Source of the DNA: Microbulbifer agarilyticus | GTDB taxonomy: Bacteria > Pseudomonadota > Gammaproteobacteria > Pseudomonadales > Cellvibrionaceae | Assembly (NCBI RefSeq): GCF_001999945.1 | Contig: NZ_CP019650.1 | Coordinates: 1,178,001 to 1,242,000, forward strand | DNA length: 64,000 bases | Reading direction: 5' to 3' | Shown: one piece after another, positions 1 to 9,221 of the stretch | Position numbering within the stretch: position 1 is the first letter of the stretch | Layout of the letters: every line of letters begins with the position of its first letter | Program-made: the position numbers and the translations under genes | The notes under the pieces: generated by a model | The model's input: the letters and a program-made list of their open reading frames with translations, nothing else | Database searches by the model: none | What the model was told of the DNA's origin: nothing

Positions 1-1077
1 GCGCAGCAGGCGCGCGCACAATATACCCTAGCCGATGGTGGTCCTGATCAGGAAGCGCGTGCAGCTACCGTCGATGCCGCAACCGAGATACTGGAAACTG
101 GAGAGTACCGCTCCTTCCACCACAGTGTTCGGTTCAAGAGCTTGCGCCCAAGTACCCAGTACATTTATCGCGTTGGTGACGGGCAGGTGTGGTCTGAATG
201 GATGCAATTTCGCACCGCCAGTACCGAGGCCGAGCCCTTTGGTTTTATCTATTTTGGTGATGCTCAGAACGATCTGAAATCACGCTGGTCGCGTGTCGCG
301 CGCCAGGCGTACACCGGTATGCCAAAGGCAGATTTTATTTTGCACGCCGGTGATCTGGTGAACAAACCGGAGAATGATCAGGAATGGGGACAGTGGTTTT
401 ACGCAGCCGGTTGGATTAATGGTTCCACCCCCTCCATAGCGACGCCGGGCAACCACGAATATAAGGATGACAAACTCGCCAAGCAGTGGCGACCGCACTT
501 CACCTTGCCAGAAAACGGCCCCGATAATGCGCTCCTAGCGGAGTCGGTGTATTTTCTCGACTACCAAGGTACCCGGTTTATATCCCTCAATAGCCAGTCC
601 CTGAGTGTTGATTCCGAGGAAACCGCGTTGCAACAGCGGGACTGGCTCGAACGGGTGTTGAGTGACAACCCCAATCACTGGACGGTGATTTTCCATCATC
701 ACCCGATGATGCCGGCAACCAAACGGCGCACACCCCATGAGGGGTTAAACGAATACTTCAAACCATTGTACGAAAAGTTCAATGTGGATCTGGTTCTTCA
801 AGGGCATGACCACAGCTATGCCCGTGGCGAAAACCTGTCCTCAGGCGGCACATGGCTGGGGCAGCAGAGCCCGGTGTATGTGGTGTCGGTAAGCGGGCCA
901 AAAATGTACGACGGTGGCGCTTCCTGGCCGAAGGTGGCGGGGAGGGACCTGCAACTCTATCAATTGATCGAAGTAGACCAGAACCGTATTCGCTATCGTT
1001 CTTACCGCGCGGATGGAGTGCTGTTCGATCAGTTTGTACTTGAAAAAGATGACAAGGGGCGTAGGCGGGTAGAGTAA
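1..1077 (+). CDS. Purple-acid-phosphatase-like metallophosphoesterase, 5' end missing
   Basis: The frame is open from the first base and ends in TAA at 1075-1077, so the start lies outside the window. The visible part begins with a fibronectin-like segment (LRPSTQYIYRVGDG), as in the N-terminal domain of purple acid phosphatases. The calcineurin-like metallophosphoesterase core follows, with motifs in the expected order: FGDAQND, HAGDLVN, GNHEY, FHHHP and GHDHSYAR. These carry the Asp, Asn and His ligands of a two-metal centre. The family hydrolyses phosphomonoesters, usually outside the cytoplasm; the substrate cannot be read from sequence. An internal ATG at 142 would remove the first domain and is unlikely to be the real start. 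The gene converges on dnaE2 with a 43-bp gap. Confidence 0.85.
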   Translation, partial: AQQARAQYTLADGGPDQEARAATVDAATEILETGEYRSFHHSVRFKSLRPSTQYIYRVGDGQVWSEWMQFRTASTEAEPFGFIYFGDAQNDLKSRWSRVARQAYTGMPKADFILHAGDLVNKPENDQEWGQWFYAAGWINGSTPSIATPGNHEYKDDKLAKQWRPHFTLPENGPDNALLAESVYFLDYQGTRFISLNSQSLSVDSEETALQQRDWLERVLSDNPNHWTVIFHHHPMMPATKRRTPHEGLNEYFKPLYEKFNVDLVLQGHDHSYARGENLSSGGTWLGQQSPVYVVSVSGPKMYDGGASWPKVAGRDLQLYQLIEVDQNRIRYRSYRADGVLFDQFVLEKDDKGRRRVE

Positions 1078-1120
1078 TAGGTGATTCTCGAGAGGTCCCT
1101 TTATTTTTATCGATGTTTTA

Positions 1121-4100
1121 TTAGTGAAAACTCCGCACGTGCTGTATTTCTTTCCAGGCCAGACAGTCGAGCCTTTTTCCAATCAGATGGATGACCGAGA
1201 GTTGTTGGGTCTCGGCGTCCCGGCTGATCTGTAGATTGCCTTCAATCAATAGCATCTTGCCGCGCAGGATCTCCTTGCGATAACGCTCCTGTACCTGCTT
1301 CCATAGCACCACATTGATTACCCCGGTCTCGTCCTCCAGTGTGAGGAACAGTACCCCTGCGGCGCTACCCGGGCGCTGGCGGCAGGTGACCAGGCCGAGC
1401 ACCTTGATTCTTTCACCATCTCTGAGCGCATCCAGATCGCAGGCGCGGGCCAGGTTGTCAAAGCGGCGTTGCTTGCGCAATAAGGAAATCGGATGCTCGC
1501 GCAGAGTCAGGCCGGTGGTTTGATAATCGCTGTAGATATTGTCCGATTGGCTGGTTTCCGGCTGGTGTTGTGGCGGTGCGGTATGCTCCAACTGACTGTT
1601 TAATGCCTGCCAGGTACTGTGGAAACGGTTTTCCGAAATACTGTAGAAGCAGTTGGCGTGCGCCAAAACGGCGCTCTGCGCGCGAGGGATATCCACCCGC
1701 TGGGCAAAGTCCTGCTGTGATTGAAAGTCGCCTTCCAGCCTTTCGGTCTCAATGGCTTCGGCGGTTTCCTCGGCCAGTCCTTTTACCAACCGTAGGCCAA
1801 GGCGAATGGCTGGTAAAGAATGTTTTTCCAACGACAGGCTGTGATGCCATCCACTGTGGTTCACATCCAGTGGCAGTATTTTTACATTGTGACGTTGAGC
1901 GTCGTACACCAGCTGGGCGGGGGCATAAAAGCCCATCGGCTGGCTGTTCAGCAGGCTACTGTAAAAGGCCGCGGGGTGGTGGCATTTAATCCACGCGGAG
2001 AAATAGGCGAGCAGGGCAAAGCTGGCGGAGTGGGATTCCGGAAACCCGTAGGAGCCAAACCCCTTCATTTGCTCAAATAATTGCTCTGCCAGACTATGCT
2101 GGTAACCATTGGCGAGCATGCCGTCGATCAGCTTTTCGCGGAACTGCATCAGGTTGCCGTTTTTTCCCCAGCTGGCCATGGCCCGGCGCAGAGCATCTGC
2201 CTGGCCGCCGCTGAAACCTGCGGCAACCATGGACAGTTTGATGACCTGTTCCTGAAAAATGGGTACTCCCAGGGTGCGCTCCAGCACCGGGCGCAAGTTC
2301 TCATGTGGATAAGTGATGGGTTCCAGCTTCTGTTTGCGGCGCAAATACGGGTGCACCATGCCGCCCTGGATCGGTCCCGGGCGCACGATGGCGATCTCGA
2401 TAACCAGTTCGTAAAAACGGCGCGGTTGCAGGCGCGGTAACATACTCATCTGCGCGCGGGACTCAATCTGAAAAACACCCACCGTGTCTGCCCGGCACAT
2501 CATGTCGTACACCGCCGGATCGTCCGCGGGAATATCCTGCAGCCGCATCCGGCGTCCATACAGCGCCATATAGTTGAGTGCCTTGCGCAGGGCGGTGAGC
2601 ATACCGAGGGCGAGGATATCGACTTTCATCAGCTTCAGGTCTTCAATGTCCTCCTTGTCCCACTGCACGATGGTGCGGTCTTCCATGGCCGCGTTTTCAA
2701 TAGGCACCAGCTGGCTGAGCGGTAGCTCGGTAATCACAAACCCACCTACGTGTTGTGACAGGTGACGCGGGAAGCCATAAATCTGTTCCAGCAGCTTGGG
2801 CAGCATGCGCCCGGCGACGCTGTTGGGTGCAATGCCTACTTTTTTTAACTGATCGGGGAAGTCCTCCAGCTTGTCCCACCAGCTGCGTTCGGCCTGTAGT
2901 TGTTCAATGATTGCGGCGCCGAGTCCCAGCGCCTTGCCGAGGTCACGCAGGGCGCTTTTGAAGCGGTAAGTAATTTTGGTGGCTGCCAGCCCGGCGCGCT
3001 CACGACCGTATTTCTGGTAGATGTACTGGATAATCTCCTCGCGCCGTTCATGCTCGAAATCCACATCGATATCCGGTGGTTCGTTACGCTCACGGGAAAT
3101 GAATCTCTCGAACAGCAAGCCGATTTTGTGTGGGTCAATTTCCGTAATAAACAGGCAGTAGCACACCACCGAGTTGGCCGCAGAGCCACGCCCTTGATAG
3201 AGAATATGCTGCTTGCGCGCATACTGGACGATGTCGTAAATAGTGAGGAAGTAGTGCTCGTATTTCAGCTCCGCAATCAGTGCGAGCTCGATTTCAATTT
3301 GCTGGCGTATATGCGCTGCAGGCCCTTGAGGCCAGCGGATCGGAATACCGGTTTCCACCAATTCCCGCAAGTATTCACCGGCAGTTTTATTCTTCGCGAT
3401 CACCTCCGCGGGATACTGGTATTGCAGTTCACTCAGGCTAAAGGTGCACTGCTCAGCAATGCGCAGGGTATTGTCAATCGCACTCTGTGGATAAAGTGCC
3501 GCGATTTCTGGCAGGCTGCGCAGGTAGCGTTCGGCATTCTGTTGCAGGCGATAGCCCAACTGATCCAGAGTGCAGTTATGATAATTTGCGTTCAGTACAT
3601 CCTGCAGGGGTTTGCGGCTGCGGTTGTGCATCAGGACCGCATTAGTGGCCACCAGCGGGAGCTGTTCGGATTTGGCAAAGGCAATCAGCGCCTGCAAACG
3701 CTGGTTTTCGCCGGGCAGTAAATGGTGATGCAGTGCAATATATAGGCGTTCGCCAAAATGCTGTTTCAGTTCCCCGGGAATATTGAGTGGTACTTTTTCT
3801 TGTGTACGTTGTTGCGTAGCTTGTGGCGGAAGCCACAGGCACAGGGCGTGTTGGCATTGTTGGATGATGTCCGCGAGGAAAGTCTGGTACTGGCCTTTCT
3901 CCGCACGTAGGCGCGAGCTGGAAATCAACTGGCAAATTTCACTATAGGCCAACCTGTTCGGGGCCAGTAACACCAGTTGCTGGTGCTCTTCCTGCAGGCG
4001 AAACAGGCTGCCGCAAATTAACTGGAACGGACGCTCGTGCTGTTCAGCAAGATTTTTCAGTTCAGAGTAGGCGCGTACCACGCCCGCCATGGAGCACTCG

Positions 4101-4219
4101 TCGGTAATCGCCAGCGCACGATAGCCGAGCTTGTACGCGGTCGCCACCAGCTCCTGTGGATGAGAGGCGCCCTGTAGAAAGGAGAAATTACTCTGACAGA
4201 AAAGTTCGGCGTACTGCAT
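1121..4219 (-). CDS. dnaE2: Error-prone DNA polymerase DnaE2 (ImuC)
   Basis: This is a second DNA polymerase III alpha subunit of 1032 residues, the usual DnaE2 length. The N-terminal PHP domain begins with NFSFLQGASHPQELV. The polymerase acidic motif PPDIDVDFEHERRE is at about residues 381-394. An OB-fold follows near residue 930 (VLGLVTCRQRPGSAAGVLF), and the protein ends in HVRSFH, as DnaE2 proteins often do. It is the catalytic subunit of the ImuA-ImuB-DnaE2 translesion polymerase that produces damage-induced mutations. It is the last gene of a leftward operon, 35 bp after imuB. The ATG at 4217-4219 fits family N-termini, although no strong ribosome site is visible. Expression should follow the LexA box ahead of imuA. 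Confidence 0.96.
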   Translation of the reverse strand: MQYAELFCQSNFSFLQGASHPQELVATAYKLGYRALAITDECSMAGVVRAYSELKNLAEQHERPFQLICGSLFRLQEEHQQLVLLAPNRLAYSEICQLISSSRLRAEKGQYQTFLADIIQQCQHALCLWLPPQATQQRTQEKVPLNIPGELKQHFGERLYIALHHHLLPGENQRLQALIAFAKSEQLPLVATNAVLMHNRSRKPLQDVLNANYHNCTLDQLGYRLQQNAERYLRSLPEIAALYPQSAIDNTLRIAEQCTFSLSELQYQYPAEVIAKNKTAGEYLRELVETGIPIRWPQGPAAHIRQQIEIELALIAELKYEHYFLTIYDIVQYARKQHILYQGRGSAANSVVCYCLFITEIDPHKIGLLFERFISRERNEPPDIDVDFEHERREEIIQYIYQKYGRERAGLAATKITYRFKSALRDLGKALGLGAAIIEQLQAERSWWDKLEDFPDQLKKVGIAPNSVAGRMLPKLLEQIYGFPRHLSQHVGGFVITELPLSQLVPIENAAMEDRTIVQWDKEDIEDLKLMKVDILALGMLTALRKALNYMALYGRRMRLQDIPADDPAVYDMMCRADTVGVFQIESRAQMSMLPRLQPRRFYELVIEIAIVRPGPIQGGMVHPYLRRKQKLEPITYPHENLRPVLERTLGVPIFQEQVIKLSMVAAGFSGGQADALRRAMASWGKNGNLMQFREKLIDGMLANGYQHSLAEQLFEQMKGFGSYGFPESHSASFALLAYFSAWIKCHHPAAFYSSLLNSQPMGFYAPAQLVYDAQRHNVKILPLDVNHSGWHHSLSLEKHSLPAIRLGLRLVKGLAEETAEAIETERLEGDFQSQQDFAQRVDIPRAQSAVLAHANCFYSISENRFHSTWQALNSQLEHTAPPQHQPETSQSDNIYSDYQTTGLTLREHPISLLRKQRRFDNLARACDLDALRDGERIKVLGLVTCRQRPGSAAGVLFLTLEDETGVINVVLWKQVQERYRKEILRGKMLLIEGNLQISRDAETQQLSVIHLIGKRLDCLAWKEIQHVRSFH

Positions 4220-4254
4220 ACCGATACGTGTCCGCTATGGTCTTACCGGCTTGC

Positions 4255-5760
4255 TCAGGAATAAACCCCGTGCAGAAACCAGCTTTCTGAGGTCAGGTCC
4301 TGGAAGACCCAGTAGAGGCTGCCGTGGCTGCCACGGGCGATGTAATAGTCGCGAGCGTGGCGGCGCTGTTGCCACCAGTAGCCATCGATACGTTCCGGGC
4401 CCTGTAGTAAATGCAGCTCGCCATCGTAAAACAGTTTGTGATCGCGCTGCTGGATACGGTCCGGCCTTGGCAGCAACCAGTTGGGGCGGGGCGCCCGGAC
4501 CGGGGTGAGGTGATGACCCTTGGCCTTGCTCTGCAAGGTGAGGCTGTCGGCATTTTGCCAGGCCTGCTCCGGCAGATAGCTCTCTTTGAGGGTGACACCG
4601 GAGAGTGCCTGATGCCCAAGGCGCGCCTTGAGCTTATCGATGAGCTGGTAACTTTCGTTGAGCTTGCTGCCTTCGTCGAAGAAGTCTTCGCGCAGGTTCT
4701 GGTTTTCAATAGGTTGCAGCTGCTGGCATTTGAGCGTCAATGCCTGCACCGGTTCTTTCAATTCCACCCGTTCAAACTGCAGCTTGGTCAGTGCGATCAG
4801 GCGTTGTGGGTCGAGCAGTGGGCGGGATACCTCCACATTGACCTGCTGCTGGCCGCGGCTGCCGTAATCCAGCACCCAGCAAAGTTGCTGGCTGTATAGT
4901 TGGCGGCGCTGCAGTTGCCGGCAGAGCTCACGTATCAGGCGGCCGGCGGGGAAGAGCAGTTGCTCGCTGTTATCCAGTGGGCTGGGGAAAAACAGCTCGT
5001 TGTGAAACTCCGCCGGCGGTTCAAAACTGGGCACCGGGTCTGGGCGGGTGCCGTTCAGTTGCGCCAGGTAGCTGATGAAGTTGCGCCCGAAGCGGCTGCC
5101 CACTTCCGACAGCGGAATGGCCAGCAACTGGCTGACCCGCTTGATACCCGAGGCATACAATTTGGCTATGGCCTTGTGGTTGCAGTCGAGCAATTTACTG
5201 GGTGCGAAACTGATCCACTGGCGCCACTGCTGTGGGGTCGGGGCGTGTTTGGTTTCCACCAACCACTGGCGGTGTTCGGGCAGCTGACTCAACAAGTGCG
5301 CCGCACTGGGACTGTGCCCCAGGCCCATAAAGTGGCTTATGCGCATTTTGCGCAGCTCTTTGCCTAACTGTTGCAGCAGTGGACGCAGGCCCTGATGTGC
5401 CTTGAGGCAGCCACTGATTTCCAGGTACAGGCAGGCAAAATGGTTATCCGGCTGGTTGTGTTCCCGCTCGGCGCTGCGCGGGGAGACCACCGGGGTAAAA
5501 CTGTAGGCCCATTGCGCCAATTGCTGTAGTAGTTGTTCTTCCCGCTCCGCATCCCGCTCCAGTAGTTGCAAGTCTGCACAGTAAGCACAGGCGGTAGCAA
5601 TGCTGAGCCCGGGTTCCACATTCTGTTTATTGGCAGCCTGGTTGGCCTCAATAATCAAACTGCTCTGAGCCACTGCCAGGGGTGTGCTGTCCCCGGCACG
5701 GTGTGCACGAGTCAGTGCTTCAAGGGGAAGCTTGGGGAGCTGGATACAAAGCCAGAGCAT
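4255..5760 (-). CDS. imuB: ImuB, Y-family-polymerase-like mutasome hub
   Basis: The 501-residue protein starts MLWLCIQLPKLPLEAL. Active Y-family polymerases have acidic metal ligands here; ImuB proteins have lost them and act as a scaffold linking DnaE2, ImuA and the beta clamp. The middle retains the little-finger and helix-hairpin-helix-like region (LYASGIKRVSQLLAIPLSEVGSRFG is split around residue 200). The C-terminus (RIDGYWWQQRRHARDYY, then GSLYWVFQDL) is typical of bacterial ImuB. The frame is open up to 5985, but the ATG at 5758-5760 is preceded by AGAGGAA and gives the family N-terminus, so I chose it. It lies 32 bp after imuA and 35 bp before dnaE2. Confidence 0.93.
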   Translation of the reverse strand: MLWLCIQLPKLPLEALTRAHRAGDSTPLAVAQSSLIIEANQAANKQNVEPGLSIATACAYCADLQLLERDAEREEQLLQQLAQWAYSFTPVVSPRSAEREHNQPDNHFACLYLEISGCLKAHQGLRPLLQQLGKELRKMRISHFMGLGHSPSAAHLLSQLPEHRQWLVETKHAPTPQQWRQWISFAPSKLLDCNHKAIAKLYASGIKRVSQLLAIPLSEVGSRFGRNFISYLAQLNGTRPDPVPSFEPPAEFHNELFFPSPLDNSEQLLFPAGRLIRELCRQLQRRQLYSQQLCWVLDYGSRGQQQVNVEVSRPLLDPQRLIALTKLQFERVELKEPVQALTLKCQQLQPIENQNLREDFFDEGSKLNESYQLIDKLKARLGHQALSGVTLKESYLPEQAWQNADSLTLQSKAKGHHLTPVRAPRPNWLLPRPDRIQQRDHKLFYDGELHLLQGPERIDGYWWQQRRHARDYYIARGSHGSLYWVFQDLTSESWFLHGVYS

Positions 5761-5792
5761 GAGTGGTTCCTCTTTGTCCTCAGGTGGGGCGA

Positions 5793-6548
5793 TCAGTGCA
5801 GTGGCTGATCGTGGCGCACCAGATCCGGGTTGCGCGCCAGATGCACACGCTGGCCGGACTTGCCGCTTAGCTGTTTGAACAGGTGCAGCGCCAGTTGCTC
5901 GCCATCGCTCTTCAGTTGCAGGCGCAGGGCCGCCGGCGACGGTGTTTTTACACAGGAGCCGGGGCGGAAGTGGAAATGCAGGCAATCGCCATCGCGGGCG
6001 GCGACTTGCAGGCGACGCAGGTCTTTATCTGCCGGGGTTTCCTTGCCTTGCCACTGGATCAGCGCACCGCAGGCACCGGATTGCAGGGACTGTTCTGCTG
6101 CCCACAGCTGGTCCCGCTGGCCCCGGGGGTGCAGAACCAACAGCTTCTCCAGCTGTACTCCCGCCTGCACCAGCGCCGGAGCGTAGGGAATCAGCGGTGG
6201 GTTCACCAGGATCACCATCTGCCCCTGGCGGGTGAGCTCGGCCAAAGTTGGTAGGATCAGCGACATCTCACCGATACCCGCCTTGTCGATCAGTAGTTCG
6301 GTGGAGGCGGCGCGCGGCCAGCCGTGCCCAGTGAGCAGCGCATCCAGCCCGCGGTAGCCGGTACTGATACCGGTGCGGCTGCGGCCCTGGCCACTGGCCA
6401 GTTGCCAGATGTCCGGGCGCGTCAGCAACTGCTGCAATGGCTGGGCCTGCTCTTGCCCTGGGGGTAGAGGCTCGTTGTTGGCCTGTTCAGCTAACTGCTT
6501 GTTTTGCAAAAAGTTTTCGGCGCTGTTCACGATTGGCTCGCTCCACAC
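5793..6548 (-). CDS. imuA: ImuA, RecA/SulA-like mutasome protein
   Basis: The 251-residue protein has the ImuA/SulA-like RecA fold: a family block TGYRGLDALLTGHGWPRAA at about residues 62-80, then ELLIDKAGIGEMSLILPTL in place of a Walker A loop, and a strand MVILVNPPLIPYAPAL. Known ImuA proteins interact with RecA and ImuB and are needed for mutasome function. The likely start is a GTG at 6546-6548, only 21 nt downstream of a perfect LexA box, so this is the first gene of the SOS operon imuA-imuB-dnaE2. The start codon is less certain than the gene, because no clear Shine-Dalgarno sequence precedes it. Confidence 0.92.
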   Translation of the reverse strand: MWSEPIVNSAENFLQNKQLAEQANNEPLPPGQEQAQPLQQLLTRPDIWQLASGQGRSRTGISTGYRGLDALLTGHGWPRAASTELLIDKAGIGEMSLILPTLAELTRQGQMVILVNPPLIPYAPALVQAGVQLEKLLVLHPRGQRDQLWAAEQSLQSGACGALIQWQGKETPADKDLRRLQVAARDGDCLHFHFRPGSCVKTPSPAALRLQLKSDGEQLALHLFKQLSGKSGQRVHLARNPDLVRHDQPLH

Positions 6549-6569
6549 GGGTGGTCTGTCAGTGTTTAA

Positions 6570-6585
6570 CTGTATGTGTATACAG
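6570..6585. promoter_or_regulatory. LexA (SOS) box of the imuA-imuB-dnaE2 operon
   Basis: CTGTATGTGTATACAG matches the gammaproteobacterial LexA consensus CTGT-N8-ACAG exactly. It sits just upstream of imuA, so repression by LexA and induction by DNA damage are expected. It is 140 bp from dcd on the other strand, so control of dcd is possible but less likely. Confidence 0.92.
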
Positions 6586-6725
6586 TTGTTACTGGCAATT
6601 TATACAGTACTCATCCAGTATCGGCAAGAGCGTACCGAATTCACTGGCACTTTTTTGAACAGGGTAAAACCGCTATGATTCGGCCTCTTTAATGACCGCC
6701 AGATATGAACAAGTGAGGGGACAGG

Positions 6726-7295
6726 GTGAGTATCAAATCCGATAAGTGGATTCGTCGTATGGCTGAAAATGAGGGCATGATCGAGCCCTTCGAGCCGGGC
6801 CAGGTGCGCCACGGGGCCTCCGGCGACCGCCTGATCTCTTACGGCACCTCGAGCTACGGCTACGATGTACGCTGTGCCAGTGAGTTCAAGATCTTCACCA
6901 ACGTGCACTCCGCCACCGTGGACCCCAAGGCCTTTGATGAAGACAGCTTCGTCGACGTCGAGGGTGAATACTGTGTGATCCCGCCCAATTCCTTCGCGCT
7001 GGCGCGTACCGTAGAGTACTTCCGCATCCCACGCTCGGTATTGACCGTGTGCCTGGGCAAGTCCACCTATGCGCGCTGCGGCATTATTGTGAACGTGACC
7101 CCGCTGGAACCCGAGTGGGAAGGGCACGTAACTCTGGAATTCTCCAACACCACCAACCTGCCGGCGAAGATCTACGCTAATGAAGGCGTGGCGCAGATGC
7201 TGTTCTTCGAGTCTGATGAAATCTGCGATGTTTCCTACAAGGATCGCGGTGGTAAATACCAGGGCCAGCGCGGCGTAACCCTGCCGAAGACCTGA
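6726..7295 (+). CDS. dcd: dCTP deaminase
   Basis: The 189-residue protein begins [19 protein letters not shown], as bacterial Dcd does. The active-site region contains [11 protein letters not shown] and [15 protein letters not shown], including the Glu used for deamination. The C-terminus ([15 protein letters not shown]) is the nucleotide-covering lid of the family. The enzyme converts dCTP to dUTP, feeding dTMP synthesis in the cytoplasm. The start is a GTG at 6726 behind GAGGGG. The next gene begins 12 bp after the stop, so the two are probably co-transcribed. Confidence 0.95.
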   Translation: MSIKSDKWIRRMAENEGMIEPFEPGQVRHGASGDRLISYGTSSYGYDVRCASEFKIFTNVHSATVDPKAFDEDSFVDVEGEYCVIPPNSFALARTVEYFRIPRSVLTVCLGKSTYARCGIIVNVTPLEPEWEGHVTLEFSNTTNLPAKIYANEGVAQMLFFESDEICDVSYKDRGGKYQGQRGVTLPKT

Positions 7296-7307
7296 TTCGA
7301 CTGAAGA

Positions 7308-8504
7308 ATGACAGACCTCCCCACCCAGGCCGATGTACTGATCATCGGCGCCGGCGCCGCCGGCCTGATGTGTGCCTCGGTGGCGGGCAAGCGTGGCCGC
7401 AGCGTATTGGTGCTGGACCACGCCAATAAAGTCGGCAAGAAAATCCTGATGTCCGGCGGCGGCCGCTGCAACTTCACCAACCTGTACACGGCGCCAGACA
7501 ACTTCTACAGCGAAAACCCGCACTTCTGTAAATCCGCACTGGCCCGCTATACCCAGTGGGACTTCATCGCGCTGGTGGAAAAGCACGGTATTCCCTACCA
7601 CGAGAAAACCCTCGGCCAGCTGTTCTGCGATAACAAGTCCCGGGATATTGTCGACCTGCTGTTGGCAGAGTGCCGCGAAGCCAAAGCGCAGATCCGTACC
7701 CGCTGCGATATCCAGCGAATCGAACCCCTCGAGCCACAGGGCTTTGCCGTGCACACCTCCTTGGGCAAGGTGCTTTGTACCTCGCTCGTGATTGCCACCG
7801 GTGGCCTGTCTATTCCCACCATGGGTGCTACTGGCTATGGCTACGAGGTGGCACGCCAGTTTGGCCACAATATTATTCCTACCCGTGCCGCACTAGTGCC
7901 CTTTACCCTGAATCAGCGCGCGTTAAACCGGCAACAGGAGTTACCGGGTACATCACTCGCAGTAACCGCCAGTTGTGCACAGGGTGCCTTTCAGGAACAG
8001 ATGTTGTTTACCCACAAGGGGTTGAGTGGCCCAGCCGTACTCCAGGTTTCCAGCCACTGGAAAGAGGGTATGCCGGTAACCTTTGATTTGGCTCCGGGAC
8101 TGGATTTGTCAGATTGGCTGGCTGAGCAACGCAGCAACAAGCCGGAGACCTCCCTGCATACAGCACTGGCGGAACTGTGGAGTAAAAAACTAGTGCAGTT
8201 TTTCCTGCACAGAAACGGCCTGCAAACGAAGCCACTCAAGCAATACACCGATAGCGAACTGCGCACGGTGGCAGAAAAGCTGCAAATTTGGACGCTAACA
8301 CCAGAAGGTACAGAAGGGTACCGTACTGCAGAAGTCACCCTCGGTGGTGTAGATACCAATGAAGTGTCATCCCGCAGTATGGAAAGCATGAAGCAGCCGG
8401 GGTTGTATTTTATTGGGGAAGTGCTGGATGTAACTGGCTGGCTCGGTGGGTTTAACTTCCAATGGGCCTGGGCTTCCGCACACGCCGCAGGTGGTTTGGT
8501 TTAA
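7308..8504 (+). CDS. HI0933/YhiN-family FAD-dependent oxidoreductase
   Basis: This is a 398-residue flavoprotein. The N-terminal dinucleotide-binding motif is VLIIGAGAAGLMCAS, followed by the family signature KKILMSGGGRCNFTN. A second nucleotide-contact segment reads LVIATGGLSIPTMGATG, and the C-terminus has the FAD-closing block GEVLDVTGWLGGFNFQWAW. The family (YhiN-like, HI0933-like) is widespread, but its substrate is not established, so no pathway is assigned. It begins 12 bp after dcd and is the last ordinary gene before the cassette array. Confidence 0.9.
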   Translation: MTDLPTQADVLIIGAGAAGLMCASVAGKRGRSVLVLDHANKVGKKILMSGGGRCNFTNLYTAPDNFYSENPHFCKSALARYTQWDFIALVEKHGIPYHEKTLGQLFCDNKSRDIVDLLLAECREAKAQIRTRCDIQRIEPLEPQGFAVHTSLGKVLCTSLVIATGGLSIPTMGATGYGYEVARQFGHNIIPTRAALVPFTLNQRALNRQQELPGTSLAVTASCAQGAFQEQMLFTHKGLSGPAVLQVSSHWKEGMPVTFDLAPGLDLSDWLAEQRSNKPETSLHTALAELWSKKLVQFFLHRNGLQTKPLKQYTDSELRTVAEKLQIWTLTPEGTEGYRTAEVTLGGVDTNEVSSRSMESMKQPGLYFIGEVLDVTGWLGGFNFQWAWASAHAAGGLV

Positions 8505-9221
8505 CCGCCTGTTTTCGCAAAATAATAAGGCCTGAAATTGCGCCCGAATAGCCCGAAATAATAAGCCGTGGCTTACATCCAAAGAAAAACTTCTCTAAGT
8601 TATTGATTTTCTTAGGCGAATAATGTGTTCAAGAGCCCTCTGTAGGAAAAGGCGACTGAAGCCAATGGCTCGCTATTTCCGCTTATGATTTAATCAGTGC
8701 TCTATAAGTTGTTGTAAATGGTGGTATTTTCTTTGACGCCAGTATGGCTGGCTCCAGAAATAGTAGCCAAAAATATATAAAGCCTTAGGCTTATGAATAA
8801 ACTGTTAGATTTGGTCGGGGGCGGAGTACTTGGCCTTTTAATGATAAAGTATTTTTCGAGCTGTATGTAAATACAGTATGGAAATAATAACTAAACATAT
8901 ACAGTGGTATTTATTCTAAAAGGAAGATGACGATCAAAAATTTTTCGTGTTACCGTGAAGCGCTGCTTCCGCACGCAAGCACGAGTGGTTGCGGACGTAA
9001 GCCTCTCTTCACGGCAAGGAATTTTGTCGCATCTACTATCCCTTTCAGTAGAAACTCCACTTTCATACCGTTCGTTAAGTTCTGCTTAAGCAGAGGCAAG
9101 TAGGGCCGGAGATGACGATAAACGAATACAGTTCGCTCCGGCTAAAATCTAACAAGTCGCCGAACGATACCCTGCGAAAAGCGCAGGGATCGTTGGCTGA
9201 TCTTTAAATGTCAGATCAAGA
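8505..9221. other. Non-coding leader region of the cassette array, rich in inverted repeats
   Basis: No convincing gene is present. 8505-8860 is AT-rich and shows nothing recognisable. From 8861 there is a LexA-type box, then several strong inverted repeats: CCGTGAAG/CTTCACGG at 8953-8960 and 9007-9014 with an inner TCCGCA/TGCGGA pair; a perfect 14-bp palindrome at 9081-9094; GCCGGAG/CTCCGGC at about 9104-9143; a near-perfect long hairpin at about 9161-9197; and TGATCT/AGATCA just before the first cassette gene. An ATG frame at 8927-9103 could encode 58 residues but has no recognisable features. By position this could be the attI/leader region; GTTGGCT at 9192-9198 is the only core-like heptamer and is imperfect. 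Confidence 0.5.
8861..8876. promoter_or_regulatory. Orphan LexA box upstream of the cassette array
   Basis: CTGTATGTAAATACAG is a perfect CTGT-N8-ACAG site, sharing its first half with the imuA operon box. No SOS gene follows it. In many integrons the integrase promoter carries a LexA box beside attI. Here the box stands about 360 bp before the first cassette gene but no integrase gene remains, so it may be a relic of that promoter. Alternatively it controls the unrecognised 58-codon frame at 8927-9103. Confidence 0.75.

Noticed and set aside
6600..7868. Long minus-strand frame of 422 codons opposite dcd and the flavoprotein
   Set aside because: It is antisense to two clear genes and has low-complexity Gly/His/Val-rich composition typical of shadow frames.
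8793..8870. 25-codon frame MNKLLDLVGGGVLGLLMIKY..., a possible small hydrophobic toxin-like peptide overlapping the LexA box
   Set aside because: There is no ribosome site and no family match, and its 3' end lies inside the LexA box. A chance frame is more likely.
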